The translations under genes were made by a program, and so were the position numbers. A stretch of 64,000 nucleotides of DNA. Source: Unio delphinus (lineage: Eukaryota > Mollusca > Bivalvia > Unionida > Unionidae). The stretch lies in the NCBI GenBank assembly GCA_029339505.1, contig JAQISU010000248.1:1082501-1146500 (forward strand), written 5' to 3'. Below the pieces are notes generated by a model, which saw only the letters and a program-made list of their open reading frames with translations, was not told the origin of the DNA and did not search any database. Positions 32,273 to 48,391 of this stretch are shown here, piece by piece (the stretch's first letter is position 1; the number at the start of each line of letters is the position of its first letter).

Positions 32273-35134
32273 CTGTATTTAAGTAAGATATAGTTATTAT
32301 GGATACACATAGAAAAATACTGACTGTTTTGTTGAATATCAATATCATACAAGTTACCGGTGAATATTGTTCAGTCTTAACTAGAAATGAGGATCATATA
32401 CTTTGTATATACATACTTGTATATGAGGTGTATTTTGAAACAATGGCACGATTATCGGCACTTAAGACAGATTTAGGACAGTTATCTTCAAAATAAGGCT
32501 GTTACATTTAGTTATTAATATATGCTCGAAAGGCGAATACACATTCATTTACAAGTTTATGCTAATATGCGCTTGTAAATATGGTTAATTCTTTGTAGAT
32601 AAAATACTATTAAAATGAACGGATACAGATTAGGTTCGTTTGTTCATCATCTGCTTTTGTGTGCACGAGGTGCATATTGCTCACGATGCTTTTAATTTAC
32701 ATGCATGACTCCAGTGGTGTTTGAAAGAATAAGATATCATTGAAAAGATCATATAAATGATTAGAAGATTTAGGAGTTAAGAACTGGACCAAAGTGCTCA
32801 TTTTCTAAAACAAGCATTGTCTAGATGCTCCAACAACTAAACATCGAAAACATGACTGGGTATACATTTATGTTTACGCTTGTGATCGTATGTGTTCATT
32901 TGCACCTGTGATCGGCTTTAATATATTAAAAATTGCCGCAATTAGCAATTCTGTTTGATTGATTACCACAGTTCCTCCTATCATCACCTGTTGTTATCCT
33001 TGCAATAAGCAAAAAATGTACGCTCATCCACAATTTAAGAATTGTTGTACTGGAGGCTTAGGACTTCGCTTCTTCAAGTCATTTCTGTCTGACTAACAAA
33101 CGCGATCAATTCGTCATGTGCACCTGAACCAGTCCATATAGCCACATTCAAAATCCAGACGTATGAAAAACAAACTTCATCAATATACAATGGAGTTTGC
33201 AACCCCATACATGTGTTTGTAACAGCCAATCTTTCGGTTTTAGAGTAGAAAATTAAGAAAACTATAACAATGTATGCATCGGAAAGAAGACCAGAACATG
33301 GCATAAGTGATACACAATTGTCAAATTATAGGTTACGCTAGTGAAATTATATCCTGATAAGTAAGATAATTAGTGAGTGAAATATTGCGATATCGAATAT
33401 TTTGAACTGATATTTTTGTTTGTGCCCATTTAATAGGTTTTCTACAATGAATCAAGACCAAGTTAAAGTGATCTTTCAAGCATTTATGACAATTAGCATA
33501 AAACATATGATGCCATTCCTTGCAAAATCCAGAGATCGATTATTAATAACGTATCGGAGCAATTACTGGTGCACCTAGCATTCAATATAAACCTGACACC
33601 GTAGACTGAAAGATGATGTAGCACCAATAGTTCAGAGTCCGTTGTAATTGTTCCATTTAACAAATGAAGCTAACAACACAAGCTATATTACACATGTTAT
33701 TATCTTTTGGAATATTTACTCTTTGCATTGTCCTTCGCTTTATACAGGGTTGAGTGAGGTAAATTAACACATTCATTTTGGGGCTATATTTAGATTTACC
33801 AAAGTGATTTGTTTGAAACATGTCTTATGAGAAGAGAATTTAAGATCGTGCATGATTTAACTAATGAAAGAGAAAAGAAGAGGAATATCTAAACTCTGGC
33901 ATGTCGCCAGTAAAGATATAAAATAAAATAATGTATGCAAACTACAATGATTAAAAAATTATTAAGGTGTTCAGACGAATTCATTTGTTCCAATAATACA
34001 TAAACTGGAAACATATATAGCGTCAATATATCCAAGCTGATAATATGATGAGAATGATAACGTATTGCTGAAAACTGAACAAATCTAGCCCATTACGAGT
34101 AATACGACAATATTGCCTTAAACAAGATAGAACAAGAAATAGAAATGCTGATGCGTTGTACAACCCCAATCAGTGAATCAATATTACTATATAACTACAT
34201 TCTGGTGTTGCAGGTCTAAAATCTTAATTTAAGTAAAAGAAAGGAGAGGAAATGAAAATGTATTGAACAGTTTAAGAACTAATTTATTTCTCTAGAATAC
34301 GAAGCAAAAATTTAAAATTAAACTCACAGTATCGTGAATTAAAAACGAAATCGTCCTCAAGGTACAGATGTATGAAGTTCAAATGAATTCCAGTAGTGTT
34401 CAAATATAATCCGCTATTGTGTCTGTTGATGTATCTGATATCTCAAAAGGGTTAATTTGACAGTGGCCTAGAATGTGCTGGTTTGTTACACCTTTTGATG
34501 TATCAGATCGATATAATCCATGATGTCGTTATCTGAATTCACTATACTTCGAAAAACATGTTTTGATTCAAGAATATTTTGATCACTTAGACATTCTTAG
34601 GTAAATAAAACTACATACATCACTACGTCTCCTTAGTGGCAGTTGCCATTTTCTAAATCTACTTTTTGTACTTGATGGAAACTTCCGTTCTTTAAGTTTT
34701 TGGGTTAGAATCAGGACTATAACTTCAACTCGAATTCAGTTAACCATTAATAGTGATTTAAACATTAATCCACAATCATTGAAAATAATTTAGCGATATT
34801 ATTTATTTTTTGTCAATCAAATGTTATTAATAATTTCATCTTGAACTTGATCTTGGAAAATGTCAAGTTAAAAATACAGATATATATTACATAAGAAAAG
34901 CCAACAAATAAAAATTTAAATATACATATGAAGGAACGTTTTTATTGCTCTTCCTTTTGTTTTGCTTCGTCATAACTTTGAGACTGAAGAGCTGATGAAC
35001 AATGGTATTGTGTTAAAGATAAAATCCATCTCAAATAAATAATGGCGGGATGAACCTTGGTATAAGATGAAGTGAATCGCGAAGTCTGTTGAGACGGTTT
35101 TTGACACATTAAAAATAAGAAATGGCTTGACAAT

Positions 35135-35213
<79 letters not shown>

Positions 35214-35241
35214 TTTGGGATAAAAAACAACACAAACGCCG

Positions 35242-35293
<52 letters not shown>

Positions 35294-37691
35294 GGGGGTG
35301 GGGTGGGGGTGGAATATTATGTATTCACGGCAAACGTGTTTTAACTCTACGTAAATGGGAAGATCATGTGTGATTCATGCTTAGATTCATCATGTCAGGA
35401 AATTAATATTCACCTCTTGTAGTGGACATCATACATTGACCATGTCAGTAGTACACTAGCACGACCAAATATATGTATGGTAGGTTTGGTGTCTTTATCA
35501 TACAGGCTGTCACCAAGACATTTACATTGTAAGGTTCTATCGGCAAATGATAAATCTCTGTAACACTTTAACATTCAGTGTTTGCGGAACATATTTTAAC
35601 TAAAGTCTTTTCCCGAGATTTAGATGTATTCATCAATTACATTCAGTCATTTTGGTAATGAGTGCTACACTTTAGTAGCTTGCTTACCTTATGCTCCGTG
35701 ATTGAGTTTTAGAAATTCAAGTTTCAAACAAGACCACTATTTTTATCGTTTGTTTTTCAAGCTAAAACTTCACTTATAGCTTTAAGCTCCTTAAAGCATC
35801 TAACATATAGTCTCTTCAATGAATATTATAGTTTAATCCTTTTAATATTACATTTCTCCAATCGTATATCAGTTTCGTGTCCGAGTGTGTTATATCATTA
35901 CTATCCGGTAGAATCGTGTCCGGATCTGGTGGATATTTCTTGAAATATTATCTGGTATGCTTAATTTGAAGAATGACGTCACGTCATTCACATAATGTTA
36001 ATCATTCTCTGATATACTAGAATCACTCGGACTTGTCAACAGCTGTTGTTTTCATGGTGCGTATTGTTCAATGAATATAGGAAACTATGTTTATTCACAT
36101 GTGCAGATGACTTGCATCATCAAGGTATCATTCAGAACATTCGAATATGTTACTTAAGCGTTAAAATAAAACATTATCATACTCGTCGGAATCTAATATT
36201 TGCAATTATTAATGCACCGATAAAATGAACTTGTGCTTTGAATATGTATCCATTTAATGTGTGCAGGTAGGGCAGTTCATGTATACTAACCAAACAGATC
36301 AATTCATCGATGTAGCTGAAGAAGAATGATACATTGCAAATTTCAAAACCAATACTCACCACTAATTAATTAGCAGTAAAGAATACTTTCCTTTCACATA
36401 TTCAATGCAAACTCAGAAAGAGTTAAAGTTTCTTTATTTAATTTGTTTATTGTACTTTATTGTAAATACGCATCGTTGCCCTAAATCATAATTCTCGTTT
36501 TATTAACATCATTAATATCATATATCGGCATTGCAGTACATTTTGTAGTGTCAATCCCATCGCTATGAGCTAAATTGCGTGATTTTAAATGAGATTGTGT
36601 TAGACAGGGTTGGCTCTTTGTTTGCATATCTAGGACAACAGTTTTCTCTGCTTTTTAACTTCACCATTATGGTTCGAATTGCCAGTAGTAATCCTTTTAG
36701 GTGCAACCATCTTTTTAATGAACGTCCAATACCGGATCGCCTTCACAGAAGTCCCTTCCTACTTTTAAAGCTATCGCGGTCTCAAAACAAATACATGGAC
36801 ATGCAATATGTAACTCCAAAACCAGAGTTAATTATGAAGTGGTAAGAATTTATGATTAGGTTAATGTTCATCTTACCATACGTAATGACAGAAATATTCG
36901 GGACATTTTTTAACTATAATTTGCTTTATGTATTGTCTCTCTACAGTACTCTTTCTTCATGCTCTGTAATCTTCCTTTCTCCCTCTCGTTCAACAATTGT
37001 ATGTATCTCCTCTCTCCTTTATATTTTTTTTTCGATATTGTTTCAGAAACTTTTTTCATATTTGTTTATCTGCAATAGTTATATATTTCTATAACAATCA
37101 GGTTCGAGTTACTAATCAAACTCAACCACAATATAGACATTATTCCTTTCCAATAAATTATGTGTCAATATTTGTGTTTTTTCCGTGTATGCCAAATATT
37201 ATTTACTTTCCAAATATTATAGTGTCTGGCAAGATTGAACACATCATTCAGTTGCACAGCCTAATCGTTCTCGGTTAAGGATTTAACGTAATTAACTACA
37301 TTGTTTTTACATTGTGAATGCGTGTTGGAATCACTAAATATGTCATACATTTGTACTTTAAAAGCTCTAACACTCTAACACGTATAAAGAAACGTCTAAG
37401 TAAATTTAGATTTCTCTGAAATAAATAATGGGCATTCATGTCACTGAACAATCCACAATTTATGTCACTGCTCAAGCAAAGTTTGTGAATTTCAAGAAAT
37501 AAATTGATTTCTGAAACCACAAAGGAAATGTATTGAAACCTTAAGAGGAACGATAATTAGAGTCAGTTAAATGATTCATACTAGTTTTATCACATGTATG
37601 AAGTATTGACGCAGAGAGTGCTCGGTTAATTCATGCAATAACATTATCTTTTAGTCAGAACTGAATCCAAATTAATTTGTTTACATCTTAC
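32273..37691. other. Gene 1 first intron
   Basis: AT-rich, single-copy; contains (TA)n at 35138-35212 and 35245-35292. Short ORFs here show no recognisable domain. Confidence 0.5.
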
Positions 37692-37752
37692 CTGTTCCTG
37701 TTATTATTGCGAGCCAGTAAAAACAAACCTTTAACAGATGGGACAAATCCAT
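37692..37752 (-). CDS. Ig-like receptor gene 1, exon 1 (signal peptide)
   Basis: The ATG at 37752 opens MDLSHLLKVCFYWLAIITGT, a typical signal peptide with a hydrophobic core. The exon ends in a clean GTAAG donor after the first base of a Gly codon (phase 1). That phase fits the Ig-like exon at 31922-32272. No 5' UTR boundary was resolved. An alternative signal-like sequence runs directly into that Ig exon from a Met near 32348, so a second start is possible. Confidence 0.6.
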
Positions 37753-38742
37753 ATTATAATCAAGGCTATCAATACAGCTATATATTGAACCAATGGCGAC
37801 TTTCTCTAGCGTTCCTGTTCCTACATCGATTCCAGAAACGTGACTAGTAGTTAGTATCTCTCTTATTAGTCGTCTAGTATCTTCACATCAAACTGTTAAG
37901 ACGTAGTCATTATAACACGAATCTCCAATTTCATGTGTACATGTACTGAAGTAAAGACTTAGGTCGGCTATTATATACCAAATGAAACACAAAACTAATA
38001 CTGAAACTACGGAGTTTAATAACATATTTTCCTGAGTTTGTTTACATTACAGTGATCTGATTAAACAAATGTATGTGCACAAATTAGACCTAAATATGAA
38101 ACATTGGAATACATATCCATGCACCGTCCTACACTATGGACTTTTTCACATGAGCTCTGACTAAACACTTTACATAATGGACCGAATATTACATGGAGAA
38201 AATCATTTTGTAAAACCTGAGAATCATCATTAATAAATTATTGTATTATGAACTGAACGTGATATTGTTAAAGGTTGATGCGATTTCACATTGCAATCAA
38301 TTTGTAAACAGCAGGTTTAGTTGGAGTTGATAACAGAATCTATTCACTAGACTTACAAAACATTCATTTATATTTTTGGGACTAACTCATCAATTTCGAA
38401 TTATTGTACCGTGATACATCAAAAGACTGTTAACACATCGTTACATTCCAGACAACTGAAACATTATCACACGGAAGATGACAGGCACATCAGCACATTC
38501 AACAATGAAACTTATTTAAAAACCAATGTAATTCGCTTGGGACTCTATATATGTTTGATTTGTGATACAACTTGTATGACTGTCCTTTATGTGTACATTT
38601 TCACTTTCTATTTCAGGAAATAAATTATTAATTGAATTTTGTTGAACGTTTTATATTTCATTGTTTAAGGCCAAAGATTAATTACACTAGTGAATTATAC
38701 TGAGATAAAGAGAGAGAAAGGGAGACAGAGAGACACAGAGAA

Positions 38743-38811
<69 letters not shown>

Positions 38812-38934
38812 CAGAGAGAGAGAGAGACAGAGAGAGAGAGAGTTTAAGATTTTGAACGTAGTATTAACATTTTTTTTAGTCATATCGCTACGCTGTCTGC
38901 AGTGAGGCAATTGTATAGCAATTTCTAGCACTGG

Positions 38935-39153
38935 AGCATAATACCGCAGACATTGGGCATGATGTCCCGCCCAGTCACATTATCCTGACACCAGGCCAAC
39001 CAGTCCTAACACTAACCTAACCACTTAATGCTGAGCACCAAGCAAGTCAGTTCTAAGTACCATTTTTGTAAGTCTTTGGTATGACGCGGCCGGGGATCAA
39101 ACCCACGACCTCCCGCTCCAGCGGCGGACGCTCTATCCACTAAACCACCGGAG

Positions 39154-39156
<3 letters not shown>
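38935..39156 (-). mobile_element. Second SINE-like family, copy 1
   Basis: The reverse complement begins CCGGTGGTTTAGTGGATAGA and has GTGGGTTTGATCCCC, resembling tRNA boxes A and B, then a body ending near TGTCTGCGGTAT. A (GA)n tract lies just beyond the head. Confidence 0.6.
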
Positions 39157-39223
<67 letters not shown>

Positions 39224-39332
39224 GAGAGAGAGAGTTTTTGTTTGATTAAGATTTTGAACGTAGCTTTAACATTTTTCTCAGTCATATCGCTACGATGTCT
39301 GCAGTGAAGGAATTGTATAGCGATGTTTAGCA

Positions 39333-39540
39333 CTGGGGCAACATACCGCAGACATTTGGCATGATGTCCCGCACAGTCACATTATCCTGACACCAGGCCA
39401 ACCAGTCCTAACACTAACCTAAGCACTTAATGCTGAGCACCAAGCAAGTCAGTTCTAAGTACCATTTTTGTAAGTCTTTGGTATGACGCGGCCGGAGATC
39501 GAACCCACGACCTCCCGCTCTAACCACTAAACCACCGGAG

Positions 39541-39543
<3 letters not shown>
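39333..39543 (-). mobile_element. Second SINE-like family, copy 2 (tandem duplicate)
   Basis: Same body as 38935-39156, with an internal deletion of about 15 bp near the head. Upstream sequence (GATTTTGAACGTAG...) is also shared, so the pair arose by tandem duplication of about 395 bp rather than two insertions. Confidence 0.6.
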
Positions 39544-39633
<90 letters not shown>

Positions 39634-41500
39634 CGAAAAATGAAATAATGTTGAAACGAAACAAGGTGCATTACTAATGATAATTGAAATAATGAAGGGA
39701 CTCCGATTAAATGCAATACATTTTATTTCCTTTTAGAACTAGAGATTTTCAAAAAAAAATAACAAATAAAAACCTCATACATATCCCGAGCATACAAAAT
39801 GAATGACAATGGTGCTGTAAACAACAAGATCCTTAGAAAATACACATCTTTGCTAATGATGGTGTGTTGTTAGAGCCAGAATATTTTTTTACACAGATCA
39901 AGTTTACCTTCTAACTTGTCCCATTTAGTCGATTGTTGAGCGGAAACAGAATAATCCGTACGTACTACGCATGCTAAATATCGATGTTAAGGGAGCTAAC
40001 TTTACATTTGGGTTTACCTTGAATTTATTGGGAAAGAATTCCTTGAACAATTATTGATCTCATTTCTTTAAATAAAGCTTTACAAATGTATTTCAAGTAA
40101 ACATATTTCGCAATTAATTTTAATAGCATCCGAGGTTATGATAATGTGTGCGTGCGTGTGTGTGTGTGTGTTGTGTGTGTGTGTTGTGTGTGTGTTTGTG
40201 TGTGTGATGCATATCTGGCATTAAACGTAAATGATATAATATATACATACAGGAGTATCAGCTTATGGAGACATTCAACAATATTGTAGGTATTATATTT
40301 GCAGTATATGCTTCTTTGCAAGGTAGCTGTTCCACTTCGTTAGGAACTAAAATAATGAACTAGGCCTATCGTATGAAAATTTGAAGTTTTGATGTGCCAT
40401 TACAACGACAAGTCACTAGCAGAATGTAATGAACACTTCTGCGCCGCATCTATGAATGACCAGGTAACAACTTTATTGAAATCTTAAACTTACTGAATTA
40501 TGTCCGTTTTATCGCTGAGTCGTACATCGATAGTTTACTACATAAATGTCAAATCAAATAAAATCATACCCTATTCAAATCAGTAATACCGACACATAAC
40601 AATGTTGGTAGACTGTATATACTTAGTCAGCTTTATACAGCACCACTGGGTGTCAGGACAAGGGAATAAACATTTACAGGATTGACATAGAAAGAAGCAA
40701 GTCGCTCGGGTTAGGACATAGTATTGCACAATTTCGTGAAATAAATTGTCAGATTAAGAGAATTAAATACGCAGTAAAACTACCCACAATATCGAATATA
40801 ATATCAACTGAGTTTAAAACTTTGTACTAAGTTCCAGGTTTAAAAGAAATAAAAAACTGACTAATCCGCATTTACATGTTGATAAGTTATTTTTCAACCT
40901 AGTATTTATATTAATTACCTTGCCTAAACATCACAAGTATCATAAAAAACCATAAATTGATCTCTCAACTAAAACATTAACTTCGCGAAATGTTTCACGC
41001 AATAGGGTAATTATTTCTGGTGGTTTATAAGTTCGCTTCTGTAAGTAAACTAAAATCGAACATGAGCCACTATAACCGCGTAATTTAATATTTTGTAGTA
41101 ATGCATTTAAAAACTGAGTTGATGAGAATTAAATATTATGTCGTCATACGAGTGAATCTGTTACACACATGTGCATATAACACCGATTAAGTAACATCCT
41201 TCTTTGGTGATGTATGCTTAGTCACTAGGGGAATATGGGTTGGTGTGTGCATGCAAGATGTTGGGTTTCGTTTAGTTGCCGACTTGGGTTCGAATTCTCC
41301 ATACCGATTACCCTAGGGACCTGAGTTCGAATCTCCGAAAAGAACGAATTCAAAATTATAAAACCTGATACTATTATTTAAATAATCTAATAATTCAGCC
41401 TACTATTATCAAACATTCCTCTGTAGATTACAGAGATAGAACAGAACTTTCCGTTATGTTGGAGTACATTATTAGTCTCTCTCTCTCTTTCTCTTCTTCT

Positions 41501-41531
<31 letters not shown>

Positions 41532-41581
41532 ATATGAGAATTAAGCATTCTATATCTCTTTGTGAATATAGATGAGAATTA

Positions 41582-41646
<65 letters not shown>

Positions 41647-41776
41647 TATATATATATATAATGTGCACAAGACACGTATCAATTAAGTTAGAATCAAATG
41701 TTTGCTAAACTAAAAAATGCACTTGGAAATATGACGCCGTCATTAATTCATTTTCACCAGATTTAAATGTGACACA

Positions 41777-41782
41777 TTTATT
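41777..41782 (-). terminator. Candidate polyadenylation signal of gene 2 (AATAAA)
   Basis: AATAAA on the minus strand about 95 bp beyond the gene 2 stop codon. AT-rich surroundings lower certainty. Confidence 0.4.
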
Positions 41783-41875
41783 TTTTCAAGTATTGTTCTA
41801 GGTAATGTTCACCACAACTGGCAAGATATAATTCTTTTCAGGGTATTCTTTTTCCAGTGCGGACCGTACTCTTAA

Positions 41876-41980
41876 TTATATATAAATGTCAGCATAGTCA
41901 CTATGCATTTCACCGTGTGGAGTCGTGCAATTCTTTGGCTCCTGATCTTTGCTTATCACGGCCCCTTCATCCTCAGAAAC
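41876..41980 (-). CDS. Gene 2 terminal exon with ITIM-like C-terminus
   Basis: CTACAG acceptor, phase 0, 34 codons and TAA at 41876-41878. It encodes VSEDEGAVISKDQEPKNCTT then PHGEMHSDYADIYI. SDYADI matches the ITIM consensus (S/I/V/L)xYxx(I/V/L), and YADIYI adds a second tyrosine. This suggests SH2-phosphatase-type signalling, by motif only. Confidence 0.65.
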   Translation of the reverse strand, partial: VSEDEGAVISKDQEPKNCTTPHGEMHSDYADIYI

Positions 41981-43096
41981 CTGTAGAATATTATATGTAT
42001 ACATGAGTACGTGTGTTTGTTTGAGTATATAGCATAATTATGACATGTACGAATCGAAAACAATTAACATATGAAACAATGGCATACTTTCTTTGTTATT
42101 TTATCAACAATGCAGTCACTCGATTATCAGTCAGTCAAGCAGATATGACCCTGGTATGCATTAAAATAAACCTTAGTGTTGTAGTTATTTTTTTAGAAAT
42201 ACAGAGAATAATAAAACTCACACAGTTCAACTGTATATTATGACCTAACGTTTAAAAGAAAACATGGGACTCATGTTTTCCCTCCCGTACGTACGTGAAT
42301 ATTTGTTTTCTTAGGGTACAAACAGCTTGAAACGCTCTGTATGCAGTTAAATACGTCAGGCATTGGGACACTGTGTTTTGTTTTTACTGTCGATGTGCCA
42401 AATGGTTTATAATGCAGTATCAGTCCATGGAAGTGGCGCTATGAAATTGGGGATGTTTTATAAAACAAAATTAAAGTGACTGAACAATTATGGGATTTAC
42501 AGTTCTGACAACCGTTGTGTATGATTAACGTCTCGTATCTGACTCATATTTGACTGGAGTCCCATGTGTCATTCCTTGGTGACATACTGTAGTGAACCCA
42601 GCTTCCCAGCTTATATAATATTGATATTCCAACAATATCTACTAACCGGACGTAACAAAAAAAAAAATAATATGCTATGTAACCTCTATCTGACCCAGGC
42701 CTGTAGCACAAACCACGTGACTCGATGCATGCACATTAAGGTGAGTATAAACGTATATACACCAGCTGGGCGTGCAAAAAATTTATGTATAAAATGTGAC
42801 ATTTGGCACTGGTTAAAACGCTATTCCAGTGACTAAGCCTTGATTTATAACTGAAAATCCCGAGAACACGTCCTATAAACACTTACGTGGCATGAAAATA
42901 CGTCCCATTATATGGAACTACTATTAAAGCCAGGATGTACGTGTTTCCGACACCGAGTTATTTTGCTGCACGTTACAATGAAATGACAGCAAACTTTAAT
43001 TCATTATGCGTCATACGTCCTAAGTTTAACTTGATTTAGAAATCAATTTTTCATGAATCATTACGTGTGTAAGTATATGTCATTGGTGTTGTTGTT

Positions 43097-43320
43097 GTTG
43101 TAGGGATTAACGCCATTTTTCATCACACAATAGGTTATACATTGCTGCCAGTATTAATGGAGGAGAAAGAACTTGGGAAATCCTCCAAAAAAAACACCGA
43201 CCCACGAGTAGCTTCTGGCAAGCTGTCTCACATACCCACACTGGCCGTATCTGAGAATCGAACCCACACATACAAAGGTGAGATGACAGTGATCTGTAAC
43301 GGAAAGCGTTATAGATCAGT
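43097..43320 (-). mobile_element. Diverged minus-strand copy of the same SINE
   Basis: Reverse complement keeps box B (GGGTTCGATTC), the CTCGTGGGTCGGTG body and the ATGGCGTTAA tail, with many substitutions. Adjacent to a TATG microsatellite. Confidence 0.72.
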
Positions 43321-43355
43321 CATTCACTCAGGTTCCCATATATCATTGCAATGGA

Positions 43356-43482
43356 CTATGTATGTATGTATGTATGTATGTATGTATGTATGTATGTATG
43401 TATGTATGTATGTATGTATGTATGTATGTATGCATGCATGCATGCATGCATGCATGTATGTATGTATGTATGTATGTATGTA
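43356..43482. repeat. (TATG)n with an internal (CATG)n block
   Basis: Tetranucleotide array; TATG units change to self-complementary CATG units at about 43430-43455, then revert. Confidence 0.92.
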
Positions 43483-43890
43483 ACGTGACGCGAATGTAGA
43501 TAAATGCTATCGTTCGTACTAATGAGGTAAGGTTTGATAGAAAATTAGTAGCAACTGTATAAATAACAAAGTAATATTATCTATAATTCTGACTGACGTC
43601 GCAATCGCTTCTGAGCCCTGCTGTCCATCAAGTACCACTCAAGAGTAGCAATTGTTTTACAACTTCAAAATTCCGGTATTATGTGTGGTTAAAAGCGGTC
43701 CTTAACGGTTTTGTACTTGAACATTCCTTCATAGGTCTATTATATTACCAATTACGCTCGTTACTAGATAGTCCACTTGATGTATACAGGTAGCTATCAC
43801 TATTACTTGATTTGGGTTTCAATAAACATATTTTGTTTCGTTAATATATATATATATTAAAAAAATGTTCAGCAATGTTCACGTTCTAAC

Positions 43891-43994
43891 CTTGACATGT
43901 TCCATACAGCTCATACGCTTGATATTTCCACAGGTTTCATATCCATCGTCATTCTTTGAATCACGGACGTAGTTGTTCCTTGTATTGTCTTTTT
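43891..43994 (-). CDS. Gene 2 cytoplasmic exon
   Basis: 104 bp, AAGCAG acceptor (phase 1) and GTTAGA donor (phase 0). It encodes KDNTRNNYVRDSKNDDGYET then CGNIKRMSCMEHVK. Charged with two tyrosines (NNYVRD, DGYETC). It joins the terminal exon in phase. Confidence 0.62.
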
Positions 43995-44282
43995 CTGCTT
44001 ATGATAGTGAAAACGTATATGTGAATACTTTCATTCTTGAAAATATGGTATTTCAATACGTATCAGCCAATGATGCACGTTAAATTTTTTTAATCTTTAC
44101 TGTTGTCTAGAAAACATATTTCCTTCTTTACATATAGAACGGAGAAAGTATGTACTTATGAATATGTGGTCAGCTTCAAACCATTTTTGTGGTTGATACC
44201 TCAATTTTATTAACGCGACATCTAGTATATATACATTTGTTTGGTGTACAGCATAGTCCAAATAACCGCGAGAATACTGACC

Positions 44283-44431
44283 TTACAACGAAACGTTCAC
44301 CGGGATAGTCGACTCAGAAACGATTTCCAGATTTTGGAAAGTGTTTCTTGGTTCATTCCCTAGTGTAAAATTAACCATTTTATACCCATCTGAAAATTCA
44401 CCGTCAGGCGCTGAGGAGAAGGCAACCTGGT
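44283..44431 (-). CDS. Gene 2 possible alternative terminal exon
   Basis: CTTCAG acceptor in phase 1, then QVAFSSAPDGEFSDGYKMVN and on to VNVSL and TAA at 44283-44285. A GTAAGG donor overlaps the stop, but using it leaves phase 2, which does not fit the next exon. The main cytoplasmic exon can splice directly to 43891-43994 in phase. So this looks like an optional exon giving a shorter tail, or a relic. Confidence 0.5.
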
Positions 44432-44867
44432 CTGAAGCAAAATATTAATTAAATGAATGAATGGATGATGGAGTGATCGTTATACTTGAGGGAAGCACTA
44501 CAACTGAGGCTACATAGACTTCTACTACTATTTCTACTGATATTAGTACCGCCACAATTACTACAACTAAAACGATATATGTAGAGTCGAATAAATCAAT
44601 CGAAGAACATCGTATTTGCAATCTCAGATATAGCTAGATTGAGTTCAGTCAGATACACACAGACAAAAAAGATAATATAAGTCACTGCGGATAAAGTAAG
44701 AGTGTCATGCCAATAAATGGAACCTGTGTTTGCATTTGTCACCAACTTAGCTACGTCGAACTTAAATCTATAATTCATAATATATCGTCGTAAAAGAAAC
44801 AACTGGATATATTTACATAATCTTCATGTTATAAATACAATGGAATGATGTAATAACACACACATAC

Positions 44868-45239
44868 TATTATTTGTGAATGTAGATCTTGGTCCCTTTT
44901 TGACCCTGGCATAGGGAAAATACGGAAACTGGTCAGACTGACTGAGGTCAACAGCTGTGTTACTTGCTGCTGAACCTGATATATAGACGGTCGGACAATC
45001 TGGTTCGCCATCCTCTAATATTGGTACAGACATTTCGAAGCTGGACTGTGTATCACATGAGGGCGAATTATCCGGATTTGAACGGTATTTGAGCGCACTT
45101 TGGGCATTTCCAACTGGGGTAGAACGAATTAATCGGCATAGTTCTCCTTCGTTTACGATCGCTGTTGGCAGTTGTTTCCTTATCGCGGAGGGTGCATAAT
45201 TAAGTGTGGAACTGGATGTCGCGAGGACCAGTTCCTGCA
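44868..45239 (-). CDS. Gene 2 main cytoplasmic exon
   Basis: 372 bp, TTCTAG acceptor and GTATGT donor, phase 1-1, no stops. The acidic/serine-rich tail carries several tyrosines: LNYAPS, LKYRSN, TVYISG and FPYARVKKG near the end. PYARV is a YxxV-type candidate SH2-binding site. A nearer CAG acceptor at 45237 would give a frame with an early stop, so the CTAG acceptor is preferred. Confidence 0.7.
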
Positions 45240-45841
45240 CTAGAAAACGACAATCATTTATATTTTCAATAACGCTAACCATACAGCTGGCAACTTACGA
45301 ACATGCAGCAGAATGACCAGTGATGATCTCTAATATATAAAACATATATCACAATATGAAAATATTTTTTTCACTCATTAGGTTTCACGTAAGTAATATA
45401 CAACAAGGTTTTCACACTACACGCCACAATTAAGGAAGTAGCAACTACATATGCAATGTTTTTTCTTTGAATATGATACTTAAATATGCATAGACAATGT
45501 CTACATGCTTTCTTCTTGAATTTTAAGCGTATCAAAAGTAAAATGTAGCCAATGCAAAACTACAAAATGAAATAATTCATCACAAAATGCGTAAAAAATA
45601 AAATGACACTTTCAGTATAATTCCTAACAGATCAGAGGTCTCATGATGTTTGATACACAATTGCACGCATCAATATTAATGTCAGCCAGTGAGAGAGATA
45701 GTGAAATGTGACCTCCATTGCACATATTTGTCATCAATGACAAGAGAAGTTCAAATGAGACATTTGTTTTCTTGTCTTATTTTCAACTAACCATCCTCTA
45801 AGGGACCTGCGATAAGAAAATATGACTGGGAATTATTTTAC

Positions 45842-45955
45842 CTGCTTTCAGACTATATCTATTACTCCGCTGAATCCATATCAAACAGCCAATCATCATA
45901 ATTATTAGCCCCATCGCTCCGATGACGACATACATGACGTGAACAAGCAGACTAG
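45842..45955 (-). CDS. Gene 2 transmembrane exon
   Basis: 114 bp, TTACAG acceptor and GTAAAA donor, phase 1-1. It encodes SLLVHVMYVVIGAMGLIIMM then IGCLIWIQRSNRYSLKA: about 23 hydrophobic residues followed by a basic stop-transfer. This makes the gene a type I single-pass receptor, with Ig domains and stalk outside and the following exons inside. Confidence 0.78.

Positions 45956-48391
<2,436 letters not shown>

Larger units (their letters stand above)
37753..41776. other. Intergenic region between gene 2 end and gene 1 start
   Basis: Contains (GA)n at 38702-38842, 39154-39237 and 39541-39629, tandem SINE-like copies, an interrupted (GT)n at 40145-40207, and (CT)n 41476-41528 with (TA)n 41584-41661. 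Any gene 1 promoter should lie at its left end; I see no clear TATA box. Confidence 0.5.

Noticed and set aside
36579..36845. 88-codon plus-strand ORF in the first intron of gene 1
   Set aside because: No splice context, repeat or domain signal; length expected by chance.
41270..41345. tRNA-like GGTTCGAAT/GAGTTCGAAT motifs
   Set aside because: Two isolated box B-like words without box A or a cloverleaf; probably old SINE debris.
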